Source: Stercorarius parasiticus
Taxonomy: Eukaryota > Chordata > Aves > Charadriiformes > Stercorariidae
Direction: 5' to 3'
NCBI GenBank assembly: GCA_013396915.1
Contig: VWZL01005037.1
Location: 1,978,561-2,042,560, forward strand
Length of the DNA: 64,000 bases
Below the pieces are notes generated by a model. The model was not told the origin of the DNA, made no database searches, and saw only the letters and a program-made list of their open reading frames with translations. The position numbers were made by a program, and so were the translations under genes. Below, in pieces: positions 41,356-54,021 of the stretch; position 1 is the first letter of the stretch, and each line of letters starts with the position of its first letter.

Positions 41356-44300
41356 CGTTACAAGCAAAACACCTCTTAGCGTCAATTCTCAAACAAGATT
41401 TTCTAAAGCAAAGCAATTAAAATCTTTTCTTTGGTAAGTATGTGGCCAGTGAAAACAGATTTTGTCACAAATGGTGACTATCGATGACTAAAGCATGCTC
41501 CAAGAACTTAATTTAGGGTCTCATTTCAAACTTTGAGAACCTGATCCACAACATCATCTATCATATTAGGCTGCTGTACAAAAGAGAAATGCTGAAAAAT
41601 AGCATTTTTTGTTAAGTGTGCTAAACATGTGGCAATCTAATGACCAAAATTTAAGTAACAAGACTACTGTGAGGTATGTAAGACTTCTGATTGAATGCTG
41701 AGAAGTGTGCAATGGTACAATAAATCTGTAGGTTATATTTATATTCTCCAACTGTATCAGGTAGAAAATTCTTGCTGGTGTGGCAGGGGACTGAAAACGC
41801 CCCTCTGGAGCAGGGTTAGGAAACCATTAGGGTATGGACTGGCAGATTTTTGCAGGGAAATGCAAGCATATACAGACCATGCTCCATACAACCAGCCACC
41901 AGCAAGCTCTGCCCATGCGTCAAGACTGTAGGACACAGAGAAGCTCTATGGTGTAAGCTACATAACCACACTAAATATGCTGCTGAGCCCAAGATAATAA
42001 ACCCTGCCTCTCAGTCAAGCTTATTAGTTCTGGCTTAGCAACATGCTAACTGCAGCTCCTCAGCTGCCAGAGCAGAGCCGCCGCGTCTCCAACCAGCTCA
42101 AAGGGAGGTCAGAGCACGCTCTCGTCTGCTGGCAACATCCCATATAGACATATGCTTAGACATCATGTCAGCTGGCACTTGGCAAGAGGGGGAAACCCTT
42201 ACTGAAGTGCTGGTTATTGTGTATAGTCCCATTCATGTCCGAGGTAGTTCTCATAGATAATGTGAGCAATATTTTAACAAACCGTCTCAGTCTTCATAAG
42301 GCTCATGAATCACTATTAAAAACAGAAAGAAAACCAGAGCAGTGTTACAAAGAGAATACATAAGTAGATGAACAAATGGTGTTAGCGGTGACTTTCCCAT
42401 AGGTTTTTAATTTGTAAAATGTATTTTGGAGAGTCATCAAAAACATAAGTGTTAAAAAAGAAATTATCTAAATAAAACACAAAGTGTTTTGCTATGTTTT
42501 GTTTTTAAAAAAAGAGGAGTTCACCTACAATTGTGCAGGCAGAGGCAGAAGAGCTGAGGAAGGACAGGCAGTATTAACTCTGCATCACTCTGGCAGCTGC
42601 AGTCAGACCACTGGCTGTATTTTGAGGTTTTATGTTCCTATTTTAGAGTCAACCAATATGCTGAGATGTGTAAAACTAACCCTTTTACAGTTGCATTAGG
42701 AATAAAATGGACAGCAACAAAATTTAGGAGCACATTTGTCATTGTTCTAATCTCCAAGGATGAACTTTAGCCAAGTGTCTGAAGGACTGACCAAAAATGC
42801 CATACTCAAAGCTGGAGCGGAGACGGGAAGGGACAGCACAGGTTGTCAGGTTGTACAACAGCACATACTCCCTGTGAGCTTCTGAGCTCTGCGTAAAGCC
42901 TGAGGATAAGGTTGGGAGAGTACTGCTTCCATGCGTTTGGCCAAAAGCTTTCTCATAAGGACTATGGACAAGTCTTGGAAATCATAATGCTTTCTAAACA
43001 TATAATTGCTGCGGCCAGATGTTCAATCTCTGCAAATACACGGTGTATATAGTTTGGATGGCTAAAAAACAGCTAGTATTTCAAATGCAGTTTCAGTCCC
43101 TGGGACTGCACTTGAGAATTGTCCAGAAATGTCTGGGGCACATCTGTACCATCATTCCTCAGGCACCACGTGTAGCCTGTCCTGACCCTCAATGCCACAG
43201 AAAGCACACGCAGAGTCAGCCTAGCTCCACAAGAAATGTACCTGCCAAAGGTCAGGTTTTACTTGTTCAGATACAGTGTGACTATTCTGCTTTCAAATTC
43301 AAGCTAACAAGCCTGTCTCACACTACGCTACGTAGACTTACTGACCCAGCCTCCACCAGCTTTGGGATCTCTGCATCACACTTTATTAGCCCGTAGCCAC
43401 ACGCTACCTTCCCCTCAGCTGCCTCTATTAGGTGCTTCCTCAGATGCTTACGTTTTGTACAAGTCACAAGGGTGAATTCCATTGAAACAGAATAAAAATC
43501 TCTATGCTCAGAGAATGCAATGCAGGCGAGAAAGTTTAGAAGGTAATGTGCCTGAATGTAACTCATATCAGTATCTACAAAACACGGCCTGGTGTCTCAA
43601 ACTGGGAGAGAAGGTTTTAACCTCATGCAGGCATCCTAAGTAGCAAGTACTTGGTGATGAACGCAGTCTCTAGAAGCCTATTTCTCAGCGAGCCATTTCT
43701 TAAGCATAACATTATTCCTTTAACTTTCCTGTGCACAAAGCTTGATACAGATGTACATTTGCACAAACTTGCGCTGTTGAATTTTTCTTTCCCTTAGAGA
43801 TAACTCTAGACTGATGCTCTGCTGAGTGTTATTACATCTGCTTTTATGACCTGCTATGGCTGAGGGCAAGATATATTCTAATTTAATACTGTCCAACAGT
43901 ACAAAATTTACAGAATATTTTGTTTCTGCAATATTAACATCATGTCAATACCTGAGGATGCTAAGAACATACTAAAATCAAAATATAATATTTGCTAAAG
44001 AAAAATACATACTCCAAATGTATTGACTGTTTACTGAGAAACACATTCTCCTCCTTTTTTTCCAGGTTATTTCTTCCTAAACCATCCATTCTGTAATGGA
44101 AATTTTTCTACAGCTGCAATGAATTCCTAATGTGTTGTATTCCATGACTAAGTACACATTTATATATTCTTGTTCTATGTTACTTACAACAGTCCAGATT
44201 ATTAAATCTGAATTAAAAAAACCTAATCTATGCTGCCTGTACACCATATAAACCCATTACTGTTCCCTTTTCTTGGGGACATTTGAAAATTTTGCACTAG

Positions 44301-47300
44301 TTCACTGTCACTGTGAAAAAATACTCTAGTAATCTATTAAATATATTGGTTTGCCCCCCTCTGTATTTTAAAATAACCCAATCTTATTCTGAAGTTTTCT
44401 TACAAGGTTCCAGTTAAGAATCTAGTATTTACTATTGCAGTTAATATACACATCATGCTTCTCTTACAAATTGCACCTCTCTCTGAATACATCCCAGGCA
44501 CTAACAGTATTACCGGATTTGCTTAACCTCAGTTCAAATGTGGTATATTCTCCATAGGAATGTGTACATGCTTCTCAGCACCCAACTCTGTCTTTCGTAT
44601 AACACCACCAAGGGGCACCTCAGGGCTCCACTTCTCCATTTGTATTTTGCACTTCGTTGCAAACAGACTCTCTGAAGGCAGAAGGCTTCAGCTCTGACTT
44701 GTGCCCTTGCTTCCTATGTGACTCTTAGTCTTAACTGTATTTGGGTATTTTCAGAATTACAATGGAGAACAATTAATAGCAGTTTCTGAACTGAAAATAT
44801 TTGCTTTTCCAGCTGATAGCAAACTTCAGTAATTAACCTGGTCTTAACACTTGAAGCTTTAACTGTTAGAGCAAGAGAGTGATGACTAATGGAGATTGCT
44901 TAGAAATGAGGTGAAACAGTGAGGTGAAACATCACAATGCTTCATCTCACCTTCAAAGCAGCTTTTGTGCTGTCACATCTGCTTATATCAGCACCAAACG
45001 ACTGCTGATTTGATCATAATTGCCCTAATTAGAAGTTCAATTAATACACTGAGTTCTTCATATCAATGCCACCTCAGCATCAAGGATGTGCATACGGAGT
45101 ATTACTGAGCAATACAGGTTAAACTAATAAGGAAGGTCACTGGGAAAAGGAAACTACCTGCAGTCTACTGTTCCGACGATATCACATAGTTAGGATGACA
45201 CTCAATATCCACTTATGCCCCAGGACAAGCAGAAAGGAAGAACTTAAGGAACTCTACTGAGAGATATCCATCAACTGGGAAAAAAAATTACATTTCCTGT
45301 CATTGAAAATCTCATTTAGTTCAGATTTGCTTCCACTAAGGATTAAAACTCTTTAAAAGAACGCTTTGTCTTCACAGGAAGATGAAAATAGCCTAAAATG
45401 CTCACAGTGAAAGACTGTGTGCAAAAAGTGCACAATATGGTAACTTCAAATGGTTATCAAATATAATATACTTCAGCACATACTAGAAATATAAATGTGG
45501 TCATTGAAACTAATGATGAAAATGAAAAGAAAAAAAATTAAGGGGTTTTGCATGAGAGACAGGCAAATCTCACTAGCAGACAAAGTGTCACCAATTCCCT
45601 GCCTGGAAGTATTTTGCACATCCATCGAATGAAGAATTTTGCATGTTCGCAAAAGAAGATAGGGAAGCAGACAAGGGAAACAGACAGCACCCACTTATTA
45701 AAATATGATGCATAGGATATTCATAAAGCAGGAAAGAGGATACACAGTCATTCTTCACTTTTCACGGTTCAGCATAAAGGCTATAATTCAGAATCAATCA
45801 AAAAACAGAAGTGCAAAATAAATAAAAACATCTTCATGCTTCTGCAATTTTTCTTCTGTGAAGAAAAAAAAACAGAAAAAAAGAACTTTGTCTTAGTCAG
45901 TTGTAAAAACAAGATAACGTATTATGACCAATTTCATGGTACCAGATACTGCTGTGAGATGTGACTTTTTTAAAATGTGAGAAAATTAAAGCACAATTCT
46001 GCATTAACGGTCTGGACCTGACCATCTACCTACTATTTATATTTCTACTGAAATCAATCAAGATTTTGTGATACAGTCTCTGAAATAATCTTTTTGCTTC
46101 AGTTTCTATGAAAGAATAAAGCTATATCATAAAATGTCACAAATTACGTGGGGCAAGATCTTCACCTGTTATAAATCCCAATACTTCCTCTGTTTTCAGT
46201 ATAACAACAATGATTTATGCTCCTTTATCTTCTCAATGACCAGGAAATGGTCAGAACACAAGTAGTTTGTGGTTGGGTACATTTTTATGCATCATGTTAC
46301 ATGAAGGAATGGAATATCACCATGTATTAGATGCATACCAAGCATCTTCCAATTTTCAGGGACATTTGGATATTTAATAGTACCTGTACTCTTTTTAGAC
46401 AATTCTTTTAAGCAACAGGTCCTGACCTCAGCCTGGAGTCACTACCTCTACTGGTTAGACTTCATCTTTAACAGCACTTATTTTAGAAAGAATTAGTGAT
46501 AACTGTAAAATATTACTTGCTTTTATTATCCTGATAGCTAACATTTGTGTTCTCTCTCAAGCATGCTGGAGTCAGAATTCTAGAAAAGAATTGTCCAACT
46601 ACGGAATATGGCCTTTTTCATAAAATAAATGCAGAAACTGCACAGCTAACTGATACCTATATGTAAAGATTTGAAAATATCTCACGATATTCTAAGTAGG
46701 AACAGTGCCAGGCTAGGACTACTGGTTCTTTGCAGAGGTGCCAAGCAACCTGGAAAACAGGAAAAAGTACCATCATTTCCTTTCATTGTTGCATGCTACG
46801 TATTGCACACTAGCTGTTATCATCTATCTCACAGAGAAGCTGCTAAAAATTTTAGACAAGGGTCATCAAAATGAAACCAGTATTATGATTTGTTAGGCTG
46901 AAAAAGCCCACTACTGCAGCAGGTCAAAAGTAAGAAAATATAAAGCACAAGATAGTCATAATTCAAATGTCGGCTAAATGCGGTAAAACAATTGTCTCTG
47001 CTTTGTGTGTGTGGATATTCAGTTACATTCTCAGACTGTCATGCTCCTAATTTATTTTTTTTATCCTGTCCACTGTATGAAGGTTTTAATGAACCTACAG
47101 CTTAACAGAGTAAAAGGTAACTACAGTACCTCCAAATACAAAAAAAGACAAGAAACGAACAATACACTGAACAAGGGGCTTTTTGGACTCACAGCTTGCC
47201 TAGGTCTCTGGCAGACGGAAGTGTCCCCCAACAAGGTTATTCTAGAATAAAGTCTCCCCCTTGTGGATCTCTCACATACTGAAAGCTCCATCAAATACTT

Positions 47301-47829
47301 AATTGCATAATAAAGTCTGTGCTCCTTCCTTTGCAGGTAAGAATTTCAACGGAAAATAGGAACATGTACTGAAATCATGGTACTACATGGTTTACTTCAA
47401 CTCAGTGGACTCTATCCCACCTCAGGCAAGGCAAGCTGGTTTGTTGTAAGATACCTTATGACTCTGTGATAAATTCATTTGAAAGACACTAAAACTCTCA
47501 AAATAATTTAATTCCTTCCCATCTTCACACAAGTGGCAGTTATGAAGGCTGGTTTAGCAACCTCCCACAAACTTTTCAGCCCAAAACCATCAATGGTTTA
47601 ACTATTTAGGTAAAAATTCAAATTCCAAACTCTTTCTAATAATTAAAAAAAAATACAAAACATGGTGAGATTCCCTCCTATTCTAAGCGCACAAAGTTTA
47701 CTATCCTAGAAAAAATAGCTTCATCCCAGAACAACCTGTTGTATCTCAGAGATTAAGGAGCTATAGCACTATTTGCAGAATGACTCTTCCTCAAACACTT
47801 CATTAACTACACTATTCTCTCATCTGCAT
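41356..47829. other. AT-rich non-coding stretch
   Basis: No gene or intact mobile element is recognised. A 13-bp direct duplication (TGAGGTGAAACAG type) lies at about 44,907-44,932. A 125-codon plus frame at 43,019-43,396 has no known domain. Confidence 0.5.
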
Positions 47830-47914
47830 TAATTTAAAGGGATCACAAAGATTTCTTTGCATATGATAATTTACATTATCATAAATTAAGAAATCATTGT
47901 GATCACTTAAATTA
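47830..47914. repeat. 85-bp imperfect palindrome (long hairpin)
   Basis: The inner arms are 47,839-47,869 and 47,876-47,906, separated by a 6-base loop (TTTACA). By eye, 25 of 31 positions pair, including blocks of eight, eight and eight. Outside them, 47,830-47,837 (TAATTTAA) pairs perfectly with 47,907-47,914 after a one-base bulge at 47,838. This gives about 33 pairs over 39 positions, far beyond chance for a 64-kb window. The outer ends read TA...TA, as would fit a Tc1/mariner-like miniature element inserted at TA, but no family is recognised. The size also fits a microRNA precursor, though I match no known miRNA. A minus-strand open frame across it (47,812-48,057) encodes a peptide with mirrored Asn/Asp/His-rich halves and is probably a by-product of the palindrome. 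Confidence 0.8.
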
Positions 47915-50900
47915 TCATGTTGATCTCGATGCCCTCTTAAGGTATTTAAACATGGTTCTAATAAATCATACGGTTTGTCTGCAAGATTGATTTTGATATG
48001 TTTTGGTTTTTTATTTTCTGAGAAACAGAATCCTTGATGGCTTGAAATATTATTCAATTACATACGTGACAAATTCATACTTTATTCGCAGTTCCAACTG
48101 TTGAGTCAATACTGGGTAAAAAGCTTTTTAACTACCCAGAGACACGTTCTCACGTTAATTTCAGAATAGTAATATAATGGTTAAATATTTATTTCTTGCA
48201 AGTTCTGGAATAGTGCTATGTTTCCTACTTTCATTAACAGTCTCTTATTTGTATGCAGTAATTGCTTTAAAAATATTAGCATTGTAATTTCTTGCTAGCA
48301 CTATGATAAATCAACAGAAATTCTTATCCCCATGCCTCCCCATGGAAAAGCATAATTCTGCTTCCCTCGACACCAGTGACAAAGCCTCTTTAATTTCAGG
48401 ATTACACTCAAAGAATTAATGAAAGATGTTAGTTTGACAGTCCGGGACTCTTGTCCTTCCTAATTGCAGAACAGATGCAATAGCTAAGCAGTGTCAGACT
48501 CTGCCAATGTGCCTCTGCAGGAAGCAGCAGCTCCTCAAAGGAGAAGGGTAGCTGCTACTTCTCCACTTCATTTCAGTCCTTGCCCTCTCAACAGCAACTA
48601 TCAACAAACCATGTTTTCCATTCCAAATGTGAGAGGTTTTAGGATATAAACACCTGGCTATTAGGAACAAAAAAGATGTCATTCGTTCATTTCAAACATC
48701 CATCAATAATGACTGTCAACTGTTGTTGGTCTGGGACGTGCAGAGGTGAAATGCCAAGAACCAATCTCTGAATCCACCGCATTCCTGAATTTTCTTGTTT
48801 TAAGAGTTCAGTGCAACAAAAACAAAGTTTGTACTGCTAAACCACGAAAGGCTGCTAAAGCTAAGAAGGTGGGTTCTGATCTGTGCTGCTTGATTCAGGG
48901 GAAAAAAGCACTAAGAAACAAAATGTCACAGATCTGACCAAGTGACAAGAGACTCCTGCAAAAAGGCTCTTCAACCCAGTAAAAAGAATATCACATATTT
49001 TAGCTGTATTCTCAGAGAATGCCTGCTTATCTTGACAGGATGGATGAGGAACTACAATTCTTACTGAATATAAAATAAAAGGAGGAAAATAATTGGTAAT
49101 TACAATATTGCAAGCTATGTTTTAAAATCACTGGTACTTTACTAAGTACCTTGATTTTCTGGCAAAGAGTCTCCATACATGATCACCCAGCGCTACTAAA
49201 TGAACTGTACTGCTAGTAGTGATAGATATTTATAACACATGATATTTCACAATGTGGACAACTGTTAAATTTCATCCCCAAAGAGAAATGTCTATACTAC
49301 TATATAACACAGCTTCTGTATGTGTGAATACTCATAATTATGGATTAATAGTAACTTTAGTACTTATTACATAGCTTTTACATATATGTGCATACTTACT
49401 CTCACTAAATGCATCAAAATGGGTACACCACCACAAACATGAAACTTGGTTTTCCTATTAAAGCAAACTATGGGATCCAGAAACAAAGTATTTTTAAAGT
49501 TAAGAACATCTTTCAGCTCCTAGATCTGAATGATCTAGACATTTTGTCTACTGCTAACTGTCATTCATGCACAAATACACACCAGGGATGAATTTTGTTT
49601 ATTGGTCATTCAGCTTCAGGTCATTCAACCTGACAGACAATCCCAAGATTCTACATGGGAAATTAAGGAACATATATTGTGAAAAATCTAGCACCCATTG
49701 TCATTTCACAGTCACCTCTGTGCCATCAAAATAACATGTACCATTGCTGAAGTAATTCCCCCCTTACCTTTCCAAGCCTGTTGTCCTTACACAACAGGTA
49801 CTTTTCATCTCCTTCCAGACCTCCCTGTCTCTTCAAATACCATGTCCTCCTCACAGCTAAGGAATTTTATCTTGCTCTCTTCTTGCGGCTCTCCTAATAG
49901 TCGTTAAACCTCCCCAGTTCCTTCATTTTCTCTCACTTTGAGCTGGTTGCTCAGTGAGCTGCTTGCTATTCACGCTGTCTTCTCTGCAGTCTCCAGTATC
50001 CCACCCAAAAACAACATTCTCTGAAAATTTTTCACCATTCCTCAGTCCTTCCAGTCTCTCTCCCTATTCTCATCATCACCGATCCTGCATCCTTCTTTTT
50101 CCAAACCATTAATGCCTGCTGTATTTTGCATTCTCCATTTTTTATTCTGCAGGAAACTTATGTATTCTGAGATTGTAAATCCATGTTAAATATATGGATC
50201 TGTTAAAATACTAAGACAAATACACTATTAAGAGTAAAATCTGAGCCCTTCTCTCCCCCATCATCTCCTTATGGCAATACATTGTCCTTATTGCTCTGTA
50301 TACCACGGTGGCACAGCTCTCTGCATGATCTCACATGCGTTAAAATAAGACAAAGCAAGCTGGGAACATAGCAGGGACTGCACAATCTTCTTTTTGACCC
50401 CCAGAAGTTACGTGGAAAAGTTATTAAAGAATCAGCAGATTATTACTGTGAGGCATGAGCTATGTGAAATGACATTCAGAAATGGGAGTATCTGTGGGTT
50501 TTGGGACATTAAAATATACTAAAAAACGAGAGGATCAGCTTTCTCCAAAACACAGGGAAACATTAAAATTACCCTGAAAAACACAGAATACTGATTTTAA
50601 GTACATTCTATTAATGAGGGGTGTTTGGGAGTCAGGAGAAATCAATGTAAGGTGTTACCAGCATCAGAAGGCTACTCACATATACACCCTAAAAACCCGT
50701 AGACACCTTTTCAATTATTACTGCTTACAAAAATCATGTGCATATGTATCGACGCCTCATCACTACAGTCATGTCCAAGAAGAAAAAAAGAATTACAAGA
50801 CAACAGCTCACACTGTAGGGAGTTCCATGACCTTTTTCTATACAGACGTTACATTAGAGAATTTCCAGGAGAACCATATAAGAAAGCCAATAAAGCCTAC

Positions 50901-51779
50901 GAGGGACCATCATGAGCTGCTTTTCTGTGTTAAGAGCCCTACAGATGACTCTTGCATAGAGAGTGAAGCCAGAAGGAACAATAAAAATCTCTGTTTATCA
51001 AAGTCACTCATCTTCACACCGTACCTCTAAACTGAGCTCAGTAACTTGTTTGACAACAGATCTTTCAGAAAGATGTCAGTCTGGATGTGAAAACATGAGA
51101 AAGTTAAGATTCCTCACTTCCCTTGCTTATTTTCTAAAATAAATTTTTACTTCAAGAAGTGTGCGTACTAAACATTATCTGAGGGTTTGGCAGAGAGGGG
51201 TCCTTGGAGCTTCCAGATAAATGCAACAAACTGAACACTGCACAAGAAATAGAGAAATCTGCCTTCTGAGAAAATTACTGAAGCTCAAGTATCTCTTCAG
51301 CATGGATGTGCCACCTTGCTCACTTTATGTCATTACATCTGTCCTGTGAGATACCAAAGCTTACTCTGCCTATCTCTGGTAAGCGGGTATTACAGTCTGA
51401 CAATCCAGACTGGTAATTCCTGTGTCAAGGAGAGGGACATCATTTTGTTCACCATTAAAGAGATGCCCCCAATTTCTAGAATGGAGACAATAGTTGAGGA
51501 CAACTGCTTCCCAGGAGGAGGATGAAAAGGTCGTTTGTGCAGCAGATACGCTTCTCTTTGGTTTCCCAAGATGAAATGGGCAAAAAATAAACACCTGCCT
51601 ATTGACTCTCTCTTCCAGCAACTAAACTTTCTTCTTTAATCCTTCTTAATATTGTCATAAACATTTGTACTGTACTTCTAGCATCCAACATCAGAAACAA
51701 AACACTTCACCCTCCATCTTCTACTGGCAAGGGAATTAAAAAATAACATTCCACAAAGGCCTAACTGCAGGCTGGACAC
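47915..51779. other. AT-rich non-coding stretch with one pyrimidine-rich tract
   Basis: No coding exon is recognised. About 49,740-50,150 is strongly C/T-rich on the plus strand, with many CTCC, CTTC and TCTC words, and contains a perfect 8-bp hairpin (49,777-49,784 with 49,791-49,798). A 138-codon plus frame at 50,614-51,030 has no known domain. This stretch lies just downstream of the putative minus-strand exon 2 and would be its following intron. Confidence 0.5.
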
Positions 51780-52002
51780 CGGCTCCCGTTAATCCATGCA
51801 CCCCAGGGCCAGGCACCACGGCAGTGATGCCAGCCCGGCCATCGAGGCACCAGGGCTCCCCATCCCGCCGGGGGTGGACCCGCCGCCGCAGGGAGGGCAG
51901 GAAAGAGAGAGAGCTTTGCAGGCAGGGGGTCGGGAGACCCCTAGGGAGGACGGGACACCGAGGGCCGGGTGAGAGGGGCGACCCCGCGGCCGGAGGACTC
52001 AC

Positions 52003-52128
52003 CTTGTGCTCCAGGACGCTGATGTAGCCCTCCAGGAGGCCGGCCCCGACGGGGAGCGCCGGGCGGTGCTGGCCGCGTCCCGGCGGGCGGCTGGGCACCG
52101 CCGCCACCTGCTGCTGGCGCCGCGGCGG
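52003..52128 (-). CDS. Putative coding exon 2 of an unidentified gene (partial)
   Basis: Read on the minus strand, the exon ends ...CTGGAGCACAAG at 52,003, followed by a consensus GTGAGT donor (52,002 downward). Upstream is a clear pyrimidine tract (CTTCTCTCCTCTCACTTTT, about 52,169-52,151), then an AG at 52,130-52,129. That boundary gives 126 bases, exactly 42 codons, in phase 0 with exon 1. A nearer AG (CAGCAGCAG|GTG) keeps the same phase. The peptide is Pro/Arg/Gln-rich and then ends LLEGYISVLEHK, which looks like the start of an amphipathic helix or coiled coil. A single N at 52,139, close to the acceptor, makes the 5' boundary uncertain. Alternatively this is part of a longer first exon with an in-frame ATG at 52,308. 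I do not recognise the protein. Confidence 0.45.
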
Positions 52129-52138
52129 CTCCGGGTGG

Positions 52139-52139
52139 N
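52139..52139. other. Single N, possible contig join
   Basis: One ambiguous base sits between CCGGGTGG and ACCCGGC. The two other isolated Ns in this region (53,802 and 54,335) are contig joins, so this one may also hide a join with missing or extra sequence rather than one unread base. It lies next to the putative exon 2 acceptor. Confidence 0.5.
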
Positions 52140-52450
52140 ACCCGGCAAAAGTGAGAGGAGAGAAGTGGGGAACCCCCTCCTTACTCCTCCTGGCCCCTCG
52201 CCGGCCTCCCTCCCTCTCTCCCAGCCCTGCTCCCTTGCCTCCTCTCCCCTCTGCGTGCCCGGTTCCCCCGCGCCTCTCATTCCCATGCAGCCGTCCCCCT
52301 TCGGGCATCTCATTCGTGCATTTTAACGAGTGTTGGGGATCGTAGCGCTCCCCCCCCCGCGCAGCTACCTCCAGCCTCGTCCTTTAAAGCACATCGGCTT
52401 TCTATACGCTCCTTCAAGAGCGCGCGCACACACACACACAAACACAAAAA

Positions 52451-52727
52451 CCCCCAAACCACGAGCAACACGAATAAAAGAAAGCAGGCGGAAAGTTCTT
52501 CGCCGCCGCCGCCGGGGTTTTGTTCGCCTCCCCGCGATCCCGAAGAGCCGCGGAGATGCAGCCCGGGGAAGGCTGGAGCGTGTGCAGGGTGCCCGGGGCA
52601 GCCCCGCTCCGCTCCTCTCCTCCTCCCCGCCGCCGGAGCCGGGATGAGCAGTGCCAACAATGCACTTACCATCAGGGTCTTCATTTTGTGCGCCTCTCGG
52701 CCGCCAGTCCTCCCGCTCCCCGCTAGG
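52451..52727. repeat. First copy of a 277-bp artefactual duplication
   Basis: Every base appears identical to 53,803-54,079. It begins in the CCCCC run after the short CA repeat and ends exactly at the N gap. Its natural left flank is continuous, so this is probably the genuine position, and the later copy is a misplaced gap-spanning contig. Confidence 0.9.
52670..52727 (-). CDS. Putative exon 1 of the same gene, cut off by the gap
   Basis: This is the 3' part of exon 1, identical to the corresponding bases of the copy at 54,022-54,087. It contains the inner ATG (MKTLM) and ends at the GTAAGT donor just below 52,670. The upstream ATG falls in the N gap at what would be about 52,733-52,735. 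Together with 52,003-52,128 it gives an intron of about 540 bases. Confidence 0.45.
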
Positions 52728-52932
52728 NNNNNNNNNNNNNNNNNNNNNNNNNNNNNNNNNNNNNNNNNNNNNNNNNNNNNNNNNNNNNNNNNNNNNNNNN
52801 NNNNNNNNNNNNNNNNNNNNNNNNNNNNNNNNNNNNNNNNNNNNNNNNNNNNNNNNNNNNNNNNNNNNNNNNNNNNNNNNNNNNNNNNNNNNNNNNNNNN
52901 NNNNNNNNNNNNNNNNNNNNNNNNNNNNNNNN
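52728..52932. other. Assembly gap, 205 Ns
   Basis: A run of 205 Ns lies in the most GC-rich part of the CpG island, a usual place for sequencing drop-out. The segment 54,080-54,334 (255 bases) continues directly from the bases preceding the gap and so belongs inside it. The gap is therefore longer than its stated length. Confidence 0.95.
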
Positions 52933-53060
52933 CCGGGCGGGCGGCGCCTCTCCGGCCCCCGGCGGGCACCGGGCGGGCGGGCAGGGGCTCCCTCCCTCGG
53001 CCCAGGCGTCTGTCCTGCTTCCAGCACCGGGGCACGACCCTCACATCACGTTATTTGTAT

Positions 53061-53247
53061 CTTTCCCTGGCGGAATATTCGCCATTCTCCCACCGCTAGC
53101 TGGGTTTCCTGACGCTGGCAGCGTTCAGGCAGTACTTTAAATTCACGTTAGTAAAAAAATCGACGCCCTCAACTCCTTGTGCGGCGCTAAGAACACCCTC
53201 TCTCTCCCAGGCCCTAAAAACTGGTTTCAATTTTTTTTAACAGAAGC
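53061..53247. other. Island shore, no gene seen
   Basis: This is the transition from the CpG island to AT-rich DNA, between the gap's right flank and the start of the duplicated 554-bp segment. No exon or repeat is evident. In the corrected order it sits upstream of the minus-strand gene. Confidence 0.5.
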
Positions 53248-53801
53248 TTTCTTCGTTTTTTTAAAGTAAATCTCACAGACTTGCTCCCCGTACCATCTTT
53301 TTGGTTTCTGAAGACGAACATTTTCCCACTCGCCTTTCATACGCAGCCTCCTGAAGTGTTAGGGTTTTTTCCTAATTATTTCTTTTTTTGTGTTAATGGT
53401 GTACAGTTCAGTTGTGAAAACTTTATTAACAGACCTCAAATTACATAAGAGTTCTTACTCTGGGATTTCCACGTTTATAAATGTGCCCCTTCAAAACAAG
53501 CCATTTTAAGGTTGATTTCTTACGAAGTTATTAAACTGACAGCATAGCATTTAAAAAAAATAATCTATCTCCTAATCATGAAGATATTTCTCTTGAAATT
53601 ACTCATGGAAATAATAGTTCTAATATATGACTTCACATCTAACCTATAGCTATCTAACATTAAAGATTACATTAAGGAGAAAACGATCAGCAGGCTAACT
53701 CAACCATGGTCACAATAGCAGCTTTCTCAAGGCTGGAATTGTCATTGAAATCCATTTTTTATCCTTACTAATTCATAGGAGGACTAAGAGTGAAGCAAAT
53801 G
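53248..53801. repeat. First copy of a 554-bp artefactual duplication
   Basis: It appears identical base for base to 54,336-54,889 (offset 1,088). It ends abruptly at the single N at 53,802. The other copy runs on without a break at 54,890, so one of the two is redundant. Content is AT-rich with no exon seen. Confidence 0.9.
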
Positions 53802-54021
53802 NCCCCCAAACCACGAGCAACACGAATAAAAGAAAGCAGGCGGAAAGTTCTTCGCCGCCGCCGCCGGGGTTTTGTTCGCCTCCCCGCGATCCCGAAGAGC
53901 CGCGGAGATGCAGCCCGGGGAAGGCTGGAGCGTGTGCAGGGTGCCCGGGGCAGCCCCGCTCCGCTCCTCTCCTCCTCCCCGCCGCCGGAGCCGGGATGAG
54001 CAGTGCCAACAATGCACTTAC

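Larger units (their letters stand above)
51780..53060. promoter_or_regulatory. CpG island at the 5' end of a putative minus-strand gene (interrupted by a gap)
   Basis: GC content and CpG density rise sharply near 51,780 and fall back to AT-rich DNA after about 53,060. The island contains many GGCGGG-type and GCCGCC-type GC-box-like words and a CGCCG trinucleotide run near 52,501-52,514. It surrounds two putative minus-strand 5' exons, as is typical of vertebrate CpG-island promoters. No convincing TATA box is seen. The centre is missing (205 Ns), but part of that missing sequence appears in the misplaced copy at 54,080-54,334, which is also GC-rich. A divergent plus-strand transcript is possible but nothing in the sequence shows one. 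Confidence 0.75.

Noticed and set aside
47812..48057. Minus-strand 81-codon frame with a plausible acceptor (TTCTGTTTCTCAG) and a hydrophilic peptide, resembling a terminal coding exon
   Set aside because: Its most protein-like half lies on the palindrome, and the Asn/Asp/His-rich composition is mirrored by the two arms. No known domain and no clear poly-A signal downstream.
49777..49798. Perfect 8-bp hairpin CCTGTTGT / ACAACAGG
   Set aside because: Short enough to arise by chance; no transcript context and no T-run.
52310..53112. Long frames of 150-244 codons across the CpG island
   Set aside because: They run through the 205-N gap, where translation is meaningless, and read through the strong GTAAGT donor.
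53773..54021. Reading exon 1 past its donor gives a secretory-leader-like segment (VSALLALLIPAPAAG) in a 104-codon frame
   Set aside because: The consensus GTAAGT donor and in-phase exon 2 make splicing more likely, and the downstream residues have the low-complexity look of translated CpG-island DNA.
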